A stretch of DNA of 64,000 bases, from the NCBI GenBank assembly GCA_905182995.1, contig CAJJDP010000121.1:6303-70302 (forward strand), given 5' to 3'. Positions 27,479 to 39,487 of this stretch are shown here, piece after piece. Made by a program: the position numbers and the translations under genes. Position 1 is the first letter of the stretch, and each line of letters starts with the position of its first letter. Below the pieces are notes generated by a model that made no database searches, had not been told where the DNA came from, and saw only the letters and a list, made by a program, of their open reading frames with translations. The DNA is from Paramecium octaurelia. Its lineage: Eukaryota > Ciliophora > Oligohymenophorea > Peniculida > Parameciidae.

Positions 27479-27528
27479 ATATGCTAATGCATTTATTTTT
27501 ACAATTTAATTTTATTATCATAATTTTT

Positions 27529-28783
27529 ATGTCTAAGTAAAGCTCTTTCTTAGCAAATCCTTTGAATGATAGTTCAAATGATTTTAATGCAAAAGGCTAT
27601 ATAAGTGATAATCAGCCCAATTCAGGACAAGATGAAGAAGACTGCCCAAAAAATCCATTAGAATCAGATAATGAAGGAAATGAATCAGCAGTCTTATAAC
27701 ATTTAATAGATAACGAGAGTATGTGATGATGAAATATATTTTAGAAGAAGATTCCTCTTCCAAAAGTGATGGTGCCTCTAACCCAATGATGGAAATGGAT
27801 CCTGTCTCTTTAGAAAATGTTATCAACTAAAATTTTGCATCTATTGGATAGCAATATCATGTTTGTTAAACAATTGTGGATTGTAATAAGACGATTGAAT
27901 TGCAATAGGATTAGAATCCTTTATTTTCTTGTGATGAATTGTTAGACCCAAGATAAAGCAATAAAGAAAAATCAAAAGATATAATCAAGAATTATGAAAG
28001 TCAGCTGCAATAACTTTAAAAAGAGAACTAGCTATTGAAAAGTAAAATTATCTTTATAATTGACTCAAAGGTCAACTAATAGAAAAGGACATGAATTTTA
28101 GAGAGAAAGCACAACTAAAAGATAATGAAATAGCAAGTTTGAATGAATTAAATAAAAATCTCAATGCAGAGAATGTTTCGATGAAAGGAGAGATGTAGAA
28201 ATACAAAAATGAAATTTAGTCTTTAACATAAAAAATTCATTAACTTTAAGCAGAAAAATTAAAATATCATAGATCAAAAACAGGAGCTGAAACAGCAAGA
28301 GGATTTGATGTTTAAGTATTAATTAAACAATTTAAGGAATTGCAAAAAGGTACCAGTTTAAATGATTAAACAATCGCCACTATGAGCGCTAATCATTTAG
28401 AAATAAGGAAGATTCCAACAACAAGTATTGATATACCGTGTCCTTTTTCTGCAAAATAGAAATAAGACTAAAGAAATCAGTTCACTTTTAAGAATGGGAA
28501 ACCTGATGCTAATCATCAAACAAGTACTTGAGTATTTCTAATTTCTAAGCTGAGCTATGTGATACTTAAAGACTGCGGAAGGGACCCAAAAACTAAAGAT
28601 CCTTATAAGATTTAATTTTCAAAGCATAAATAGGGATTGCATTTTCGAAACCAAACAGTATAATTGCAAAATTACACAATAGGTACTTCCTTGTAAAAGG
28701 CTTAAGGTTTAGGGTAACTATTTTTTGAAAGTAAATCAACTAGAAACAATCAGCAAAAAACTTAGTTAGTCCCCAAACAATGA
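27529..28783 (+). CDS. Acidic and coiled-coil protein, unknown function
   Basis: 382 residues after removing four introns (27719-27744, 28042-28070, 28524-28549, 28658-28682). Residues 1-130 are acidic and Ser-rich. A coiled coil spans about 150-250 (KDIIKNYESQLQQLQKENQ onward). The tail is basic. An earlier TGA at 28529-28531 lies inside the third intron. The stop is 55 bp from the stop of the convergent aminotransferase gene. No known domain. Confidence 0.75.
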
Positions 28784-28838
28784 TCTCCCAGGTTATGTTG
28801 AATTATGATGAATTATTGTAATTAATTTATAAATAAAA

Positions 28839-30180
28839 TCAAATTATGCTAATCCATTCATGGGGTTTTCCACCAGTTTATATTTCATTTAATTGCTAAT
28901 ATAATTGATGAGTTAGTTCCCCAGAATTCAGATTCGGATTATACTTAACTTCATAGATTTTATCATTGAAACCGATGGCCTCAATTGGTTAAACCATAAC
29001 TCCTGTTCCACATCCAAACATTTCAATCATCTAAAATAATATTATGATTTACTCTGCCTTCTGCTATAGCTTCCACAACTTCTTAAATGTAGACTTTCCT
29101 TTCGGTAACTTTAAACTTATTAAATTATTTTGCCAAATTCTAAAATTAGTGTAATTATAAATACGAGGATGGAGTCTCTAACAACTCCTGGAAGTATGGT
29201 CCCATCTAACATGGGTGTGATCAATTCATTTTCGCCTTATTTATTTTTCCAATAAAAAAACAAATTACACACACCCATCTCCTAAACCAAACCATCTGGA
29301 AGTAGCCATAAATTTTAATGGAATCCAATCTTTTAAACCTCCTTTAATGGTAACACAGTAGGAGCGTAATTTCCAGCAACTTTATATTCTCCAACTCCTC
29401 CCGGGTAAGACCGTATCTTTCATAAAATAGTATGTCATACAGTAATTGTATTACAGAAGACGCGAACAGGCTTTAATCCAGATGGGAAATAGGGTCCAAC
29501 TGGACAAAGCACAACAAATAATTTAGCTCTACTCGAAGCTCTCACTCCCAAAGCCTCTTCTGTAGCTATCAGAGTGGGTCGAATATAACAGCTAAACCCA
29601 GGATGATCTGGAATCCAATCTTAATCTACTTTAATCAGTGCTTCTATGCATTTTTGTAATTCATGACCATCAAAATCTGGTAGGGATAATCTCTTTGCTG
29701 AATGCTTCATTCTTAGCATATTGCAATCTAATCGAAACACTCTTATGGTATTGTTTGGGCCCTTGTAAGCCTTTAAAGTATTGTTATATATAATAATTAC
29801 TTTAGAGCCTTCAAAACATTCGATTGCATAGTGCAAACAAGATGAGAATGGATGAAGTTCTAAGTTTTTGAATGGAACTATCATAGGTCTCGACCAACTA
29901 ATTATCAGTGTTTACTTTACCCCATTTTATCAGACCAATCAATTTCTAATAGATGATCGGTGTGGAAGGCACCAAAGGTCATAATCTTTGGATCACAAGG
30001 AGGCTTTGTAATATAGTGCTGAGTGTGAAGTATTTTTAAATCTCTAGCCTGATTTTGAAGTTATAATTAGAAATACCTAGAAGGATGCATGAGGAGAACT
30101 CAAATCCATATTGGCATAATACGAAAACCGATAGAAATTCTATGATAGTAGTAACGTAATACTTTGAAGACGGATCTCAT
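28839..30180 (-). CDS. BCAT: Branched-chain amino-acid aminotransferase
   Basis: 388 residues after removing seven introns (30140-30162, 30049-30076, 29898-29920, 29771-29800, 29417-29440, 29140-29164, 29031-29052). It is a fold-type IV PLP enzyme that interconverts Leu, Ile and Val with their 2-oxo acids. Recognised in order: [45 protein letters not shown], the segment [14 protein letters not shown], the PLP-lysine region [15 protein letters not shown], and [12 protein letters not shown] near the end. The N-terminus ([17 protein letters not shown]) looks like a mitochondrial presequence, matching the mitochondrial BCAT form; this is inference. The fourth intron is 30 nt and has no in-frame TGA, so its retention would add ten residues. 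Confidence 0.95.
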
Positions 30181-30245
30181 CTGAAGATTATTTAATTGAT
30201 GTTTATAAATCATATATCTAATAGTTTATAATTTATATATTAAAT

Positions 30246-31637
30246 TCAATTTGATAATTCGAATCGTCTAAACTTAGATTTATAAAACAATATAAAGTAT
30301 AGTTAAAATGGAGTAAGAATTAGTAAAGATAACCAGATTCCATATTGCAAGATTGTTGGCAAAACTAATATGTAATTTAAAGCAAAGCCCAAGACCTAAG
30401 CCTATTAGTGAATAGTACATTTGCTATTCCCAAGATCCAAGTGCTTACAATCAAAGACTTTAATGGATATAGCTTCTCGACGAATGCCTCAATGGCTATT
30501 GGATAAATAACGTTCAACCCTATTCCACTAAAGATGTTCAATATAATCAAAAGCCAAAAGGGTAAATAGGAGATAAGAAAAGCTTATAGAAGTAAAGCCA
30601 AGAAACCTAGCAAAGTGGTGTATCTTATGATGGTATCGTAATCGGGTTATTTCCCTTATCTTGCTTGCTAATCTAACTTAAATGAGATCCATATTCCAGC
30701 AATTATCCCAGACCCTGTAAAAAATATGCCAGTAATTCCTATCTCCAATTAGGTATAACCAAAAGGATATAATTGGAGTGAGATAACAGAAATGTAAACC
30801 CAAGAAATCCCTATAAACATGGCAAAAGCCAAAAGATCCAATGAGAATTCTTCGATTCTAAAAATGTCAAAGAACTATTAGAAAAATTTTACATTTTCCT
30901 ATAATTTATTAAATTAATTTTTTACCTCTCCACTTCTGGTTCTTTGACTTATCTTTCTTATGAAAAGAAAACAAAATGGGACACAAATAGTATTTAAAAT
31001 TGCAATAATAAAGTTCATTTCTTCAATTTTGACATTAATAACTTCTTAATCAATTAGATCCCAAAACTAAAATGACGAATATGTATAGGAAGCCATGATT
31101 CCGGCTAGAGTAGCATAGCTTCCAAGACAAGTGGCCAAAGTGCGATCATAAGCAGTGAACCAAACTTCCGATAAATCTACATTAAACTAAAGTTAAATAA
31201 TTACAAACAGGTACTGCCAAAAATAAAGCTTCACTTACTCCAATAAAGAAATATCCAACCAAACACATGAAAAAGCTTTGTTTCCCTACCCATATTATCC
31301 AAGCTCCTGCTGCTGTCAATATCGAGGATACTTATAAACATAAATCAAGTCTTTTCTCTAATAGTGGAATAAAGGGAGGTCCAAATACAAAAAATGTTAT
31401 ATAATATATATTTCCTATCCAATACAAATCGTTAGCATCGACATCATAGTAGACTGCTGCATTTAACCAAACTGGCGAATAACTTACAAAACCAAGCACA
31501 TTTGCAAATCTATAAGGAAATTCAAAAGTTTACGCTAAGAAACTATAAGCAAATAACACGAACCATTTCATCTTTTTGGACTCTTAGGGGGAAACTTATT
31601 CGTTATAAAATATTTCAACTTGATTGCTTTTAGACAT
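30246..31637 (-). CDS. MFS transporter, paralogue A (SLC49/FLVCR-like)
   Basis: 437 residues after removing introns 31177-31204, 30899-30925 and 30396-30418. Twelve hydrophobic segments are spread through the length, with an N-terminal half carrying RFANVLGFVSYSPVWLN and WFTAYDRTLATCLGSYA. The latter recalls the W(F/P)..ERA.AT.LG motif of the SLC49 (FLVCR, haem/choline-type) branch of the major facilitator superfamily; the substrate cannot be read from the sequence. The paralogue at 31724-33104 lies 86 bp upstream on the same strand and shares three intron positions, which supports the 27-nt stopless intron at 30899-30925. Confidence 0.85.
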
Positions 31638-31723
31638 TTTGTTCTTGAATAAAATAGATTAATCTGAAATTTAATATATTTGTTTTAGTTATTTTTCTAA
31701 AATTAAATATTAGTCATTGTTTG

Positions 31724-33104
31724 TCAATTAGATAACTCGAATCTACGATATCTTGATTTATAAAAAAGAATAAAATATAATTCAAATGGAGTTAGAATTG
31801 CTAAAGTCAGCCATAAACCATATTTCATAATTACTGGTAAGATTAAAAGATAATTAAGAGCAAACCCAAGTAACTAAAATATAGGATCTAATACATTTGC
31901 AAATCCAAATACCCATGTTGCCACAATCAGAGACTTTATTGGATATAACTTTTCTACAAAAGCTTCAATTGCTACTGGGTAAATCACATTTAAACCAATA
32001 CCGTTAAAAATGTTTAATAGAATCAATGCCCAAAGAGATAAGTATTGTATAGTAAAAGCCTAAAAAAGAAGAGCAAAGAATCCAATCAAGGTAGTTATTT
32101 TTATGAAAATATCATAGTTTGGTTGTTTACCTTATTTAGCTTCTTAATCTAATTTAAAAGAACACCAAATGCCTGCCAAAATTCCTGATCCAGTAAAAAA
32201 GATTCCAGTTATTCCAACCTCTAATTGTGTAAATCCAAAAATGTATAATTATAATGATATTACAGATATATAAACCCATGAAATTCCAATAAAAATAGAG
32301 AATGCCAAGAGATCTAGAAAAAATTCCTCTTTCTTAAATATATTGAAAAATTATGCCAGAAAGTTAATATTGTCCTTATGAATATATACAATAGAATACT
32401 TCTGTTGTTTTTCCTAGTTAATTCTTAAATTTGATAAAAATGAAACAAATTGGAATGGAGAGTGAATTAAGAATGGCTATAATTAGATTCAAATCATTAA
32501 TTTTATTATGTACCGCTTGTTCCTCTTCAATTCCAAAGAATTAAAAGGATGAGTAAGTATATGAAATCATGATACCTGCTAAAGTAGCATAACTACCGAA
32601 ACATGTTGCCAATGTTCTATCATAAGCAGTAAACCAGACTTCTGATAAATCTTTTTAAATAAATTATTATAAACATACAAACTGGTACACCTAAATAGAA
32701 TGCTTCGCTGATTCCAACAAAGAAGTAGCCAATTAAACAGACAACATAATTGGATTAGGCTATCCAAACAATCCAAGTTCCTAGTGTTGTTAGAATTGAG
32801 GCTAATTTCAAACATAAATCTAATCTTTTTTCTAATAATGGAATAAAGAGTGGACCAAAAACAAAGAATGTAATGTAGTACATATTGCCAATCCAGAAAA
32901 GATCATTAAGTGATATTTAATAATAGAGGGCGGCATTATTAGAAATGGGAGAATAGCTTACAAAACCAAGAACATTTGAAAATCTAAAATTATTATAAAA
33001 TATTACGCTAGATAACAAAATGCAAAGAGGACTCCCCATTTTGTTTTATCTGAATATTGCGGTTATATGTTCTCTTGAAATTAAATTGCTGGTGTTTTTG
33101 ACAT
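31724..33104 (-). CDS. MFS transporter, paralogue B (SLC49/FLVCR-like)
   Basis: 427 residues after removing introns 32984-33006, 32651-32678, 32375-32399 and 31874-31894. It shares clear homology along its whole length with paralogue A, including NVLGFVSYSP, WFTAYDRTLATCFGSYA, GITGIFFTGSGI, AIEAFVEKLYP and the C-terminal YRRFELSN. The extra first intron removes a segment that paralogue A keeps as coding (TFEFPYR region), so either the intron was gained here or the exon border differs. It is a membrane transporter of unknown substrate. Its start is 81 bp from the divergent CMC1-like gene. Confidence 0.85.
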
Positions 33105-33185
33105 CTAATTTTAAATAAAGAAAAAATAAGATTTCTATATAAGAGTATATAAATAACTTATTCTTAAAATTTTAAAATTATATTT

Positions 33186-33690
33186 ATGGGTTCTTATAAA
33201 TCAAAAAATCATAAAGTGGACATAAATACACTACCAGTAGTAGATCCAGAACCTGATTACGTGATAAAAACAAGACAACCTATGCCATCAAATTGGTAAT
33301 TGAATATTTTAAGAGGAAAAAGAGAGGATGAATTAAGAGGATTGTCATATGCATATGCTAGGTAGAATGAGTGGCTAATTTAGACGGAAGTGTCATAAAG
33401 CTGTGAATGATTTGCTTCAATGCGAAAAGGATTACGGTTCTTTTTGGGCTGCGTTTGATTGTTAGGCAGAGAATCACGATATGAAGGAATGTTTGGCTCA
33501 TGAATTTGAAGTTGAAATGGATAAATTGAGAAGAAATATGAAAATGAATACAGAATGGTGGTGGAAGGATCTTTATGATGAAAATGGGGAAGTGGGTGAA
33601 TAGGCTAAATGGAAAGACGAGTATTGGCTTCTACCTATATTGAGAAGCTACAAAGATTTATTATATTCAATGATATCATCGAATAATTGA
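33186..33690 (+). CDS. CMC1-like twin CX9C mitochondrial protein
   Basis: 160 residues with one 22-nt intron (33362-33383). The core has two CX9C motifs, CHKAVNDLLQC and CQAENHDMKEC, spaced as in the CMC1/CHCH family. Such proteins enter the mitochondrial intermembrane space through Mia40, form a helical hairpin held by two disulfides, and help copper handling and cytochrome oxidase assembly. It is longer than typical CMC1 (about 110 residues), with extra Trp- and Tyr-rich residues after the hairpin (TEWWWKDLYDENGE). The N-terminus MGSYKS could be myristoylated, which is uncertain. Confidence 0.8.
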
Positions 33691-33735
33691 TATGATAAAT
33701 ATATATATATAGATGATCATTTTCAAAATTTCCAA

Positions 33736-34197
33736 TCAAGTTGATTTTTATGAAATTTCTGCACAGATTGCCAGAATCAATAAACTTGCCACATGTTCAC
33801 TCGTCTATATAATTACGTATTCCTTGTGTTTCATTTCCCAAGCGAGTGCTGACAAACCATTTGGTAAAATAATGCCTCCAACAATAATAAGTATTAATTG
33901 GAATGTCGAACTGTAATCCTAGAATTAAAATATCTCATTGATTCATTTACTTTCAGGTTGAGATAGACATAGAAAAGGATAAAGCAATAGCTTTTAACAA
34001 AACGCGCCAAAATTTCAATTATCTAACCATTTGAATTATCATTTTAATAGGGTTATTTGATTTGAGCCCCTGTTTTCCATTACACTCCAAAACAACTTTC
34101 CGAATACCAGAAGTGTCCTCATTTCTTTAACAAATTAAATACCAAAGACTGATGTGAGAAATGTACCGACTGCAGCTGGTAAAATTTATTAATACAT
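33736..34197 (-). CDS. DUF1761-like small membrane protein
   Basis: 134 residues after removing introns 34118-34142 (25 nt) and 33919-33950 (32 nt). The N-terminus reads MYQQILPAAVGTFLTSVFG then HFWYSESCFGVQW, matching the WYS..LFG..W signature I associate with DUF1761 proteins. Three further membrane helices follow, one with VGGIILPNGLSALAWEM. Function of the family is unknown. The start codon is only 10 bp after the stop of the phosphatase gene on the same strand, and the stop is 45 bp from the convergent CMC1-like gene. Confidence 0.65.
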
Positions 34198-34207
34198 TAA
34201 TTAATAA

Positions 34208-35560
34208 TCATTCATCTAAATGAAATTCCATAAGTTCATCCAATTTCAAATAATTTGTATTGTATTCTCGTATATCTGGATAATTTACTGCTTCCTTTAA
34301 ATAATCAATTAGAGCCTTCAACTCCTAATCATTTTGATCATTATGCCATTCCATTATCGGAATCCCATTCTCAATTTGAAATCCAAAAGAATGAGCCAAA
34401 TTATCAATTATAAGCATATCTTTCAATTGTTTATTGCCAATCAATCTCAGATCCTTGATAAAGAACCCATTCTTAGTTTCCATACAATTATTTCTCGATA
34501 AGACCCCAGAGATGTATTGTTTCTTCGGATCCAGATAGCCGATGATTGCCTAAGCGTAAGCTTACGAGGACGCAGTATAAATGTAAATGGTATAGAATTA
34601 AGAAAGAGAAGATAGGAAGAGTGAAGTATAGGGACGTATGTTAATACCAATCTAAATTAGTATGAAAAGATTTACTTTTGCTTCTTCTCCGAAGTCTCCT
34701 ATTGCTGTAACATAGACTTAGGGGTTTTCTCTGGGAGTGCATGAATGTATGAGGGTCTCATCCAAATCAAGAATTAGGGTTTTCTCTTTTTTGGGAGTGA
34801 TTTCATTTAAATATACTTTCTTGGATTCAATAAATTTATCAGATGGTCCTTTTAAACACTTCCGAGCATAGATTAACCCTCTCTGTGTGAGAAGCAAATG
34901 CTTTTTGAATGCCTGTTCATTGATGTATTGTCCAAATATTAAATGGCGAAAAGGATGTTGGGCGATTTTATTATTTTAATTCAGTTATGGGTTCTTTTTA
35001 TTTTATTCCTAGTCTGAGTTTGTGTTTAAATTTTGCATCGACGAGGTTTGTCTATTGATTACACACTTAAATACTTTGCTTTTGCTAACTTTGGATTTGC
35101 TTGTGCTTTTAGGGAGAGTTTTTATTAAATTCTTTAGGCTTGTTCTTCAATGTTGTAATTTGCTTCTTGATTGCCTTATTCAACTGGCCCACGATTGTTT
35201 TCTGTGTCACTGAAATCTGGTTCGTTTTCTACATCGCCATCTATTCTTTTTGTATTTACCAAATTGCTAAATCTCGACATCTTTGCTGCTTATGTCAAAA
35301 TTAAAAAAAGTACTTGTGTGTTATTACTAAGTATTTCTTTGACTCTTGGGGGTGCCTCCTTCTGAATCATCAGTTTAGAATCCGTTTTACTTAGGAATTG
35401 GTTTGTTTATCCCCTTGTTGTCTGGTGTTGGTGTATTGTCTTGAGAATTGGATGATTCTCCTTCCTCCTCACTATAAAATTAGAGTTTCTATTCTTGTGT
35501 AATCACCTGTTTCAAGTGGCCCACATGAGATTTTGCCTTGAAGCTAATTAACTTGTCCAT
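34208..35560 (-). CDS. SCP/CTD-type protein serine phosphatase (HAD family)
   Basis: 426 residues after removing introns 35289-35313, 35052-35074 and 34652-34675. Residues 1-215 are a Q/N/S-rich disordered segment. The catalytic domain has the HAD nucleophile motif LDLDETLIHS, then TASSQAYAQAIIGYLDP, a region SGVLSRNNC, and DMLIIDNLAHSFGFQIENG. This is the FCP1/SCP/Dullard class, which removes phosphate from Ser/Thr, for example on the RNA polymerase II CTD or membrane-linked substrates. The third intron (24 nt) is a multiple of three without TGA, so it could be read through. Substrate unknown. Confidence 0.88.
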
Positions 35561-36322
35561 TTATAATTAATAATGTCGATATTTCTTGATTTATCAATTA
35601 ATCAAAAATCGGCCCAGTTTAAACTGTTCACCTAATATTAAATCCTAAATAATACTTATGAAATCCTTTTGAATTTTTAGTTGCTCTTACATTACCGGGT
35701 GCAATTTAAATAAATATATAAAATAAGGCAAAAGCAAGAAATCGATGTTGGAATCATAGTTTTATTGTGTGAATTGTGATATTTCATTTTATAATAATTA
35801 TTATTAATAAACAATATTATATTCAGTTCTAATTTTCATTATCGTTCAGTATTACACCCCATCTCAATGCATCCAAGTTATTTGTTACTCCTAAATTCAA
35901 TTCTATCATTTTGATGTCAAGTATTTGAGGAGTTCCGAGTCCAAATTTATTTTTCGTTTATTAACACTAAGGTTAGGGAGTTAACAGATATGAACCTTAC
36001 GATTCTCATTATAGAGGATGAGTAATGTAATCTTGAAGTGGGTGGACATGGCAAAAGGAAAATTTGATAGGAATAATTATATTAGGGTTTTGTAAGTGCT
36101 GGAATTTGAGAAATTTAAACAGAGTTTGAAGGAACAATATTATAAAATGATTTTAATATCTAATTATAAAGTATGAATTTGAAACAATATTGCATCATTT
36201 GCTTATGAATTAATGATTAATAACTTCTATTTATGATATATAGTGCGTATTAAATTCATAAATTTATGTATTATTTAACATAAATTTCATCGTCTTATTG
36301 AAATAATAATTAAATAATTAAG
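35561..36322. other. Intergenic, no gene seen
   Basis: A 762-bp AT-rich spacer between divergent starts. No convincing reading frame or motif. Confidence 0.55.
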
Positions 36323-37284
36323 ATGTCTGAATCCATTTATAAAGTTAGGACTAAGAAATACCTCAAACCAATCATTGAGACCCAAATAATTGGGCTTTCC
36401 AGAGTCATTCTTGGTTTACCCATAGACCATGTTTTTGATAGATTCAAAACTTTAGTACAGGCTGAAAATACGCAATCGTCAATTCGACAATTATTCAAGG
36501 AAACTTACAGACGAAATGGAATGCTAAAAGGTGTATTTGCTGGATTCTCATCCCAAATCAGCATTCAACTCTTTAAACAATATTATAGGTAAATAGTTTA
36601 ATTATATCTCTAATTTTAGATGGCCCATGATGATCTTAATTCCAAAATATTACAAAGAACTCCTACCATCATCCTGGATCCAGAACCATCCAGCATTACA
36701 CAAAGGATTGGCTGGTGCCACAATTGCCCTTTTTGAATCCCTCGTCACCTGTCCTATGGAACGAATTAAGTGTCAATTAATGACCCAATACGAATCCAAA
36801 TCAAGTATCTAACTTTCATTTATGTTTTCTAGTCATCAAACAATTGTGGAAAAATGAACATCAATTTTCTCATTTTGTCAAAAATATTTATACTGGAATG
36901 GAAGCCATGATATTAAAATAAGTAGTTTCTTGGACCAATTATTTATATTGGGATCACAAAATCAGATACCTCTTCAAGGATAGTCCAAGTCAAGCTCTCA
37001 CCTTATAATAAATTGGAATGTGTAGTTTGTTGACAGCCATTCCAAACATTTTGTTTGTTTAACCATTCGATGTAGTCAAAACTGCCTATCAGATGGAAAA
37101 CAACGCAAATTACAAGTCATTAACCATCCCCTAAGCCTTTGTCAAAGTGTACTAGGATAAGGGATTAAAGGGATACTATGCTGGTTGGTAGTTGAGACTC
37201 TCACAATTTATTGTGCAAGCAGCCTTATCTACTCCAGTAATGGATTATTTGGAAAGATTGCATGGTCTTCCAAATGATTTTTGA
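36323..37284 (+). CDS. Mitochondrial carrier family (SLC25) protein
   Basis: 300 residues after removing introns 36589-36619 (31 nt) and 36805-36832 (28 nt). It has the three-fold structure of inner-membrane carriers. Degenerate signature motifs stand at the end of each odd helix: LPIDHVFDRFKTLVQ, CPMERIKCQLM and QPFDVVKTAYQM (consensus PxDxxKxR). The substrate cannot be assigned; the first two motifs depart from the consensus, so it may be a specialised carrier. The stop is 56 bp from the convergent pseudokinase gene. Confidence 0.85.
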
Positions 37285-37340
37285 AATTAATAGAAAAAAT
37301 ACTATCAACTAATGACAATATTTATTATCATTATAATTAA

Positions 37341-39406
37341 TCACTATTTAATCGATTTTCGTGTCTCCACTATTGATCCTGTCAATTGTCTCTAGATATT
37401 GGGTCTTTGTTGTCTTGAAGCGGATTATTGTTCTTGTACAACTTACACTTATTATTTGCTATGACTAGATTACTAGGAATCGAAGGACTCTGTTATCTAA
37501 TGATTAAATCTTTACTATTGATATTATTCATTCTATGTTTGATGCTAATATTCCATTGTGGGATAGATGTTTTAAGGTTCAGGGGATCTCGGAATTTGTG
37601 ATTATTAGTTATAATAATTGTCATTGCTTATTGGTTATTTTATCTCATATTAACCAGTTAATTGTTTTTGGATTTATTAATCCCTCAGTAATTGCGATTG
37701 TCTTGGTTACTAAAAGTTGGTTTATTATTATTAATAGCTTTGTTATTGTTGTTCATATTGTTTTATGGACTACTGAGAATATTACTGATAGTTGTAAGTC
37801 TAATTATAGGGTTTAGCCTATTCGGTATTGATAGATTCGAATAATTGTTAATGAGAAAACGAGGCAGTATTATTATTGATGGGTCGTTGTGAATGCACTT
37901 TTTAATTCGAGTTTGCCAACTCAATTTGTTCTAGAACACTTTGATTGGGCTTTTCATCTATTTCTTATTAGTTGTACTCGTATTCCTCTTAATCTTGATG
38001 ATTATGAAAGGAATTAACTTCCTTCTTCAAATACTGAGGTGCATTATTGTTATAAGAATAGGTGGATTGTTTGTTTGATTGAATTTCTTGTTTGTATTCA
38101 CTTAATTGCAATTACAATTCCTTCTATGTTATCGGAGTAAGATTGTTGTAAATCTAGTAACTGTTGGTGGGTTCCCATTGAGTGGATTTAATTCTCTTGC
38201 CAGGTGTTCTTTGATACCTAACTTAGGCATCTTGACTCCTTTACAAGGCGACTTTGGCTCTTTGTTCTAGAATCTCCATTTGTTCATAAATGTCGGTGGT
38301 GTCTACCAATTTGCTTTTAGCTATTTGATGTTCTTCAATTCTATTGGGTAGTTTGTTGGACTGTCTGAATTCAATGGAATAATTTGGTAGATGTTCCTTG
38401 ATTGTGGATTACTAAATTAATCTTAGAATATTTTACTCTAAAATAGTCTTCCAATTAAAATCTGAATCCTATCAATAGGTCGTTTGCTGAATATGAATTT
38501 GGTCTATTTTCAGGTGCTAATTGCAATAGCTAACATACTATAGAACACAATTATTCACTATAGAGTGTTTTCATCTCTCTTATATAGCTATCTAATTTAT
38601 CGGTGATGATGAGATAATTGGAGTTATCATAGATATCGTAAATACTATTGAGAGTGGCCATTTGTAATGCAGTCAATCCAATACTAAAGACATCGGATTT
38701 GTCTAAATCATAAGTTGGTCTAAGCACTCTTTGTTTGAGGAATGTCAATTATTCAGGACTTAGGTTATATTGAGCATGTTGTTTGGCCACACATCTTCTG
38801 AATGCATTCATATCAGTCAATTCCTAGATGTCAGTCAGTTTGTAAACAGGGAGAGGTTCATTTTGTCGATGAGGACTCTTCTTGGGAAACGAAGTGACAC
38901 TTATTGTAAGTGGACGGATGTCTCCATGAGACTTTTATTGTTTAGTTAATTTTTATAATGCCATCAGCTAGGTGATAATAATGGTATTATACAGTGCAAT
39001 GAATCATAGCAGCGATTTCAATTTCTTCAAAATGTTATTTGGTGGCACTCTGTTCAGTGATCACTCTTTCCAGATATTCATCAAAATATTCGTATACACT
39101 ATGTGCTTAAGTCATCTAGGTACATAATTCCTTTTCTGTGACATGTTACAAATCGATCATTTAGATTAGGAACAGATTCTTGTCTCTCGAAGTCATATTC
39201 ATTTCAGCTGATTGTTTGAATCTCAGCCATTATTCCTCATCCTATAAGATGTGATCCTTAACAGCAACAGCGTGTCCGTCATTTAATTTATACACTTTGA
39301 TTTCTCCATATCTGATATCGTTCACTTGTCTCCAAAATTATAATTCATTGATCTTAGGCACTTGCATTCTAGATTGCTGCAAATTCTGAGATGAAGATTA
39401 CCCCAT
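37341..39406 (-). CDS. Divergent pseudokinase with Q-rich tail
   Basis: 671 residues after removing introns 38968-38992 and 38412-38436 (25 nt each). The N-terminus MGQSSSQ fits N-myristoylation. Residues 20-370 follow a protein kinase fold: a late-lobe motif (DKSDVFSIGLTALQM, as in subdomain IX) and SPEQL in place of APE. The catalytic loop reads HGDIRPLTI instead of HRDLKPEN and no DFG is present, so catalysis is unlikely. The rest is a Q/N/S-rich tail. It shares the HGD loop, KSDVFS motif and MG start with the gene at 54790-56062; the two are probably paralogues. Confidence 0.82.
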
Positions 39407-39487
39407 TCTGTTAAAATTTATTTAATAATAAATTATCTGGAAACATCAATGTAAAAGATTATAATACAGTTCATCTATTCATAAGAA

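Noticed and set aside
28529..28531. TGA as the end of the coiled-coil gene at 27529
   Set aside because: It lies inside a 26-nt GTA...AAG segment; splicing extends the frame to 28783 and keeps a multiple of three.
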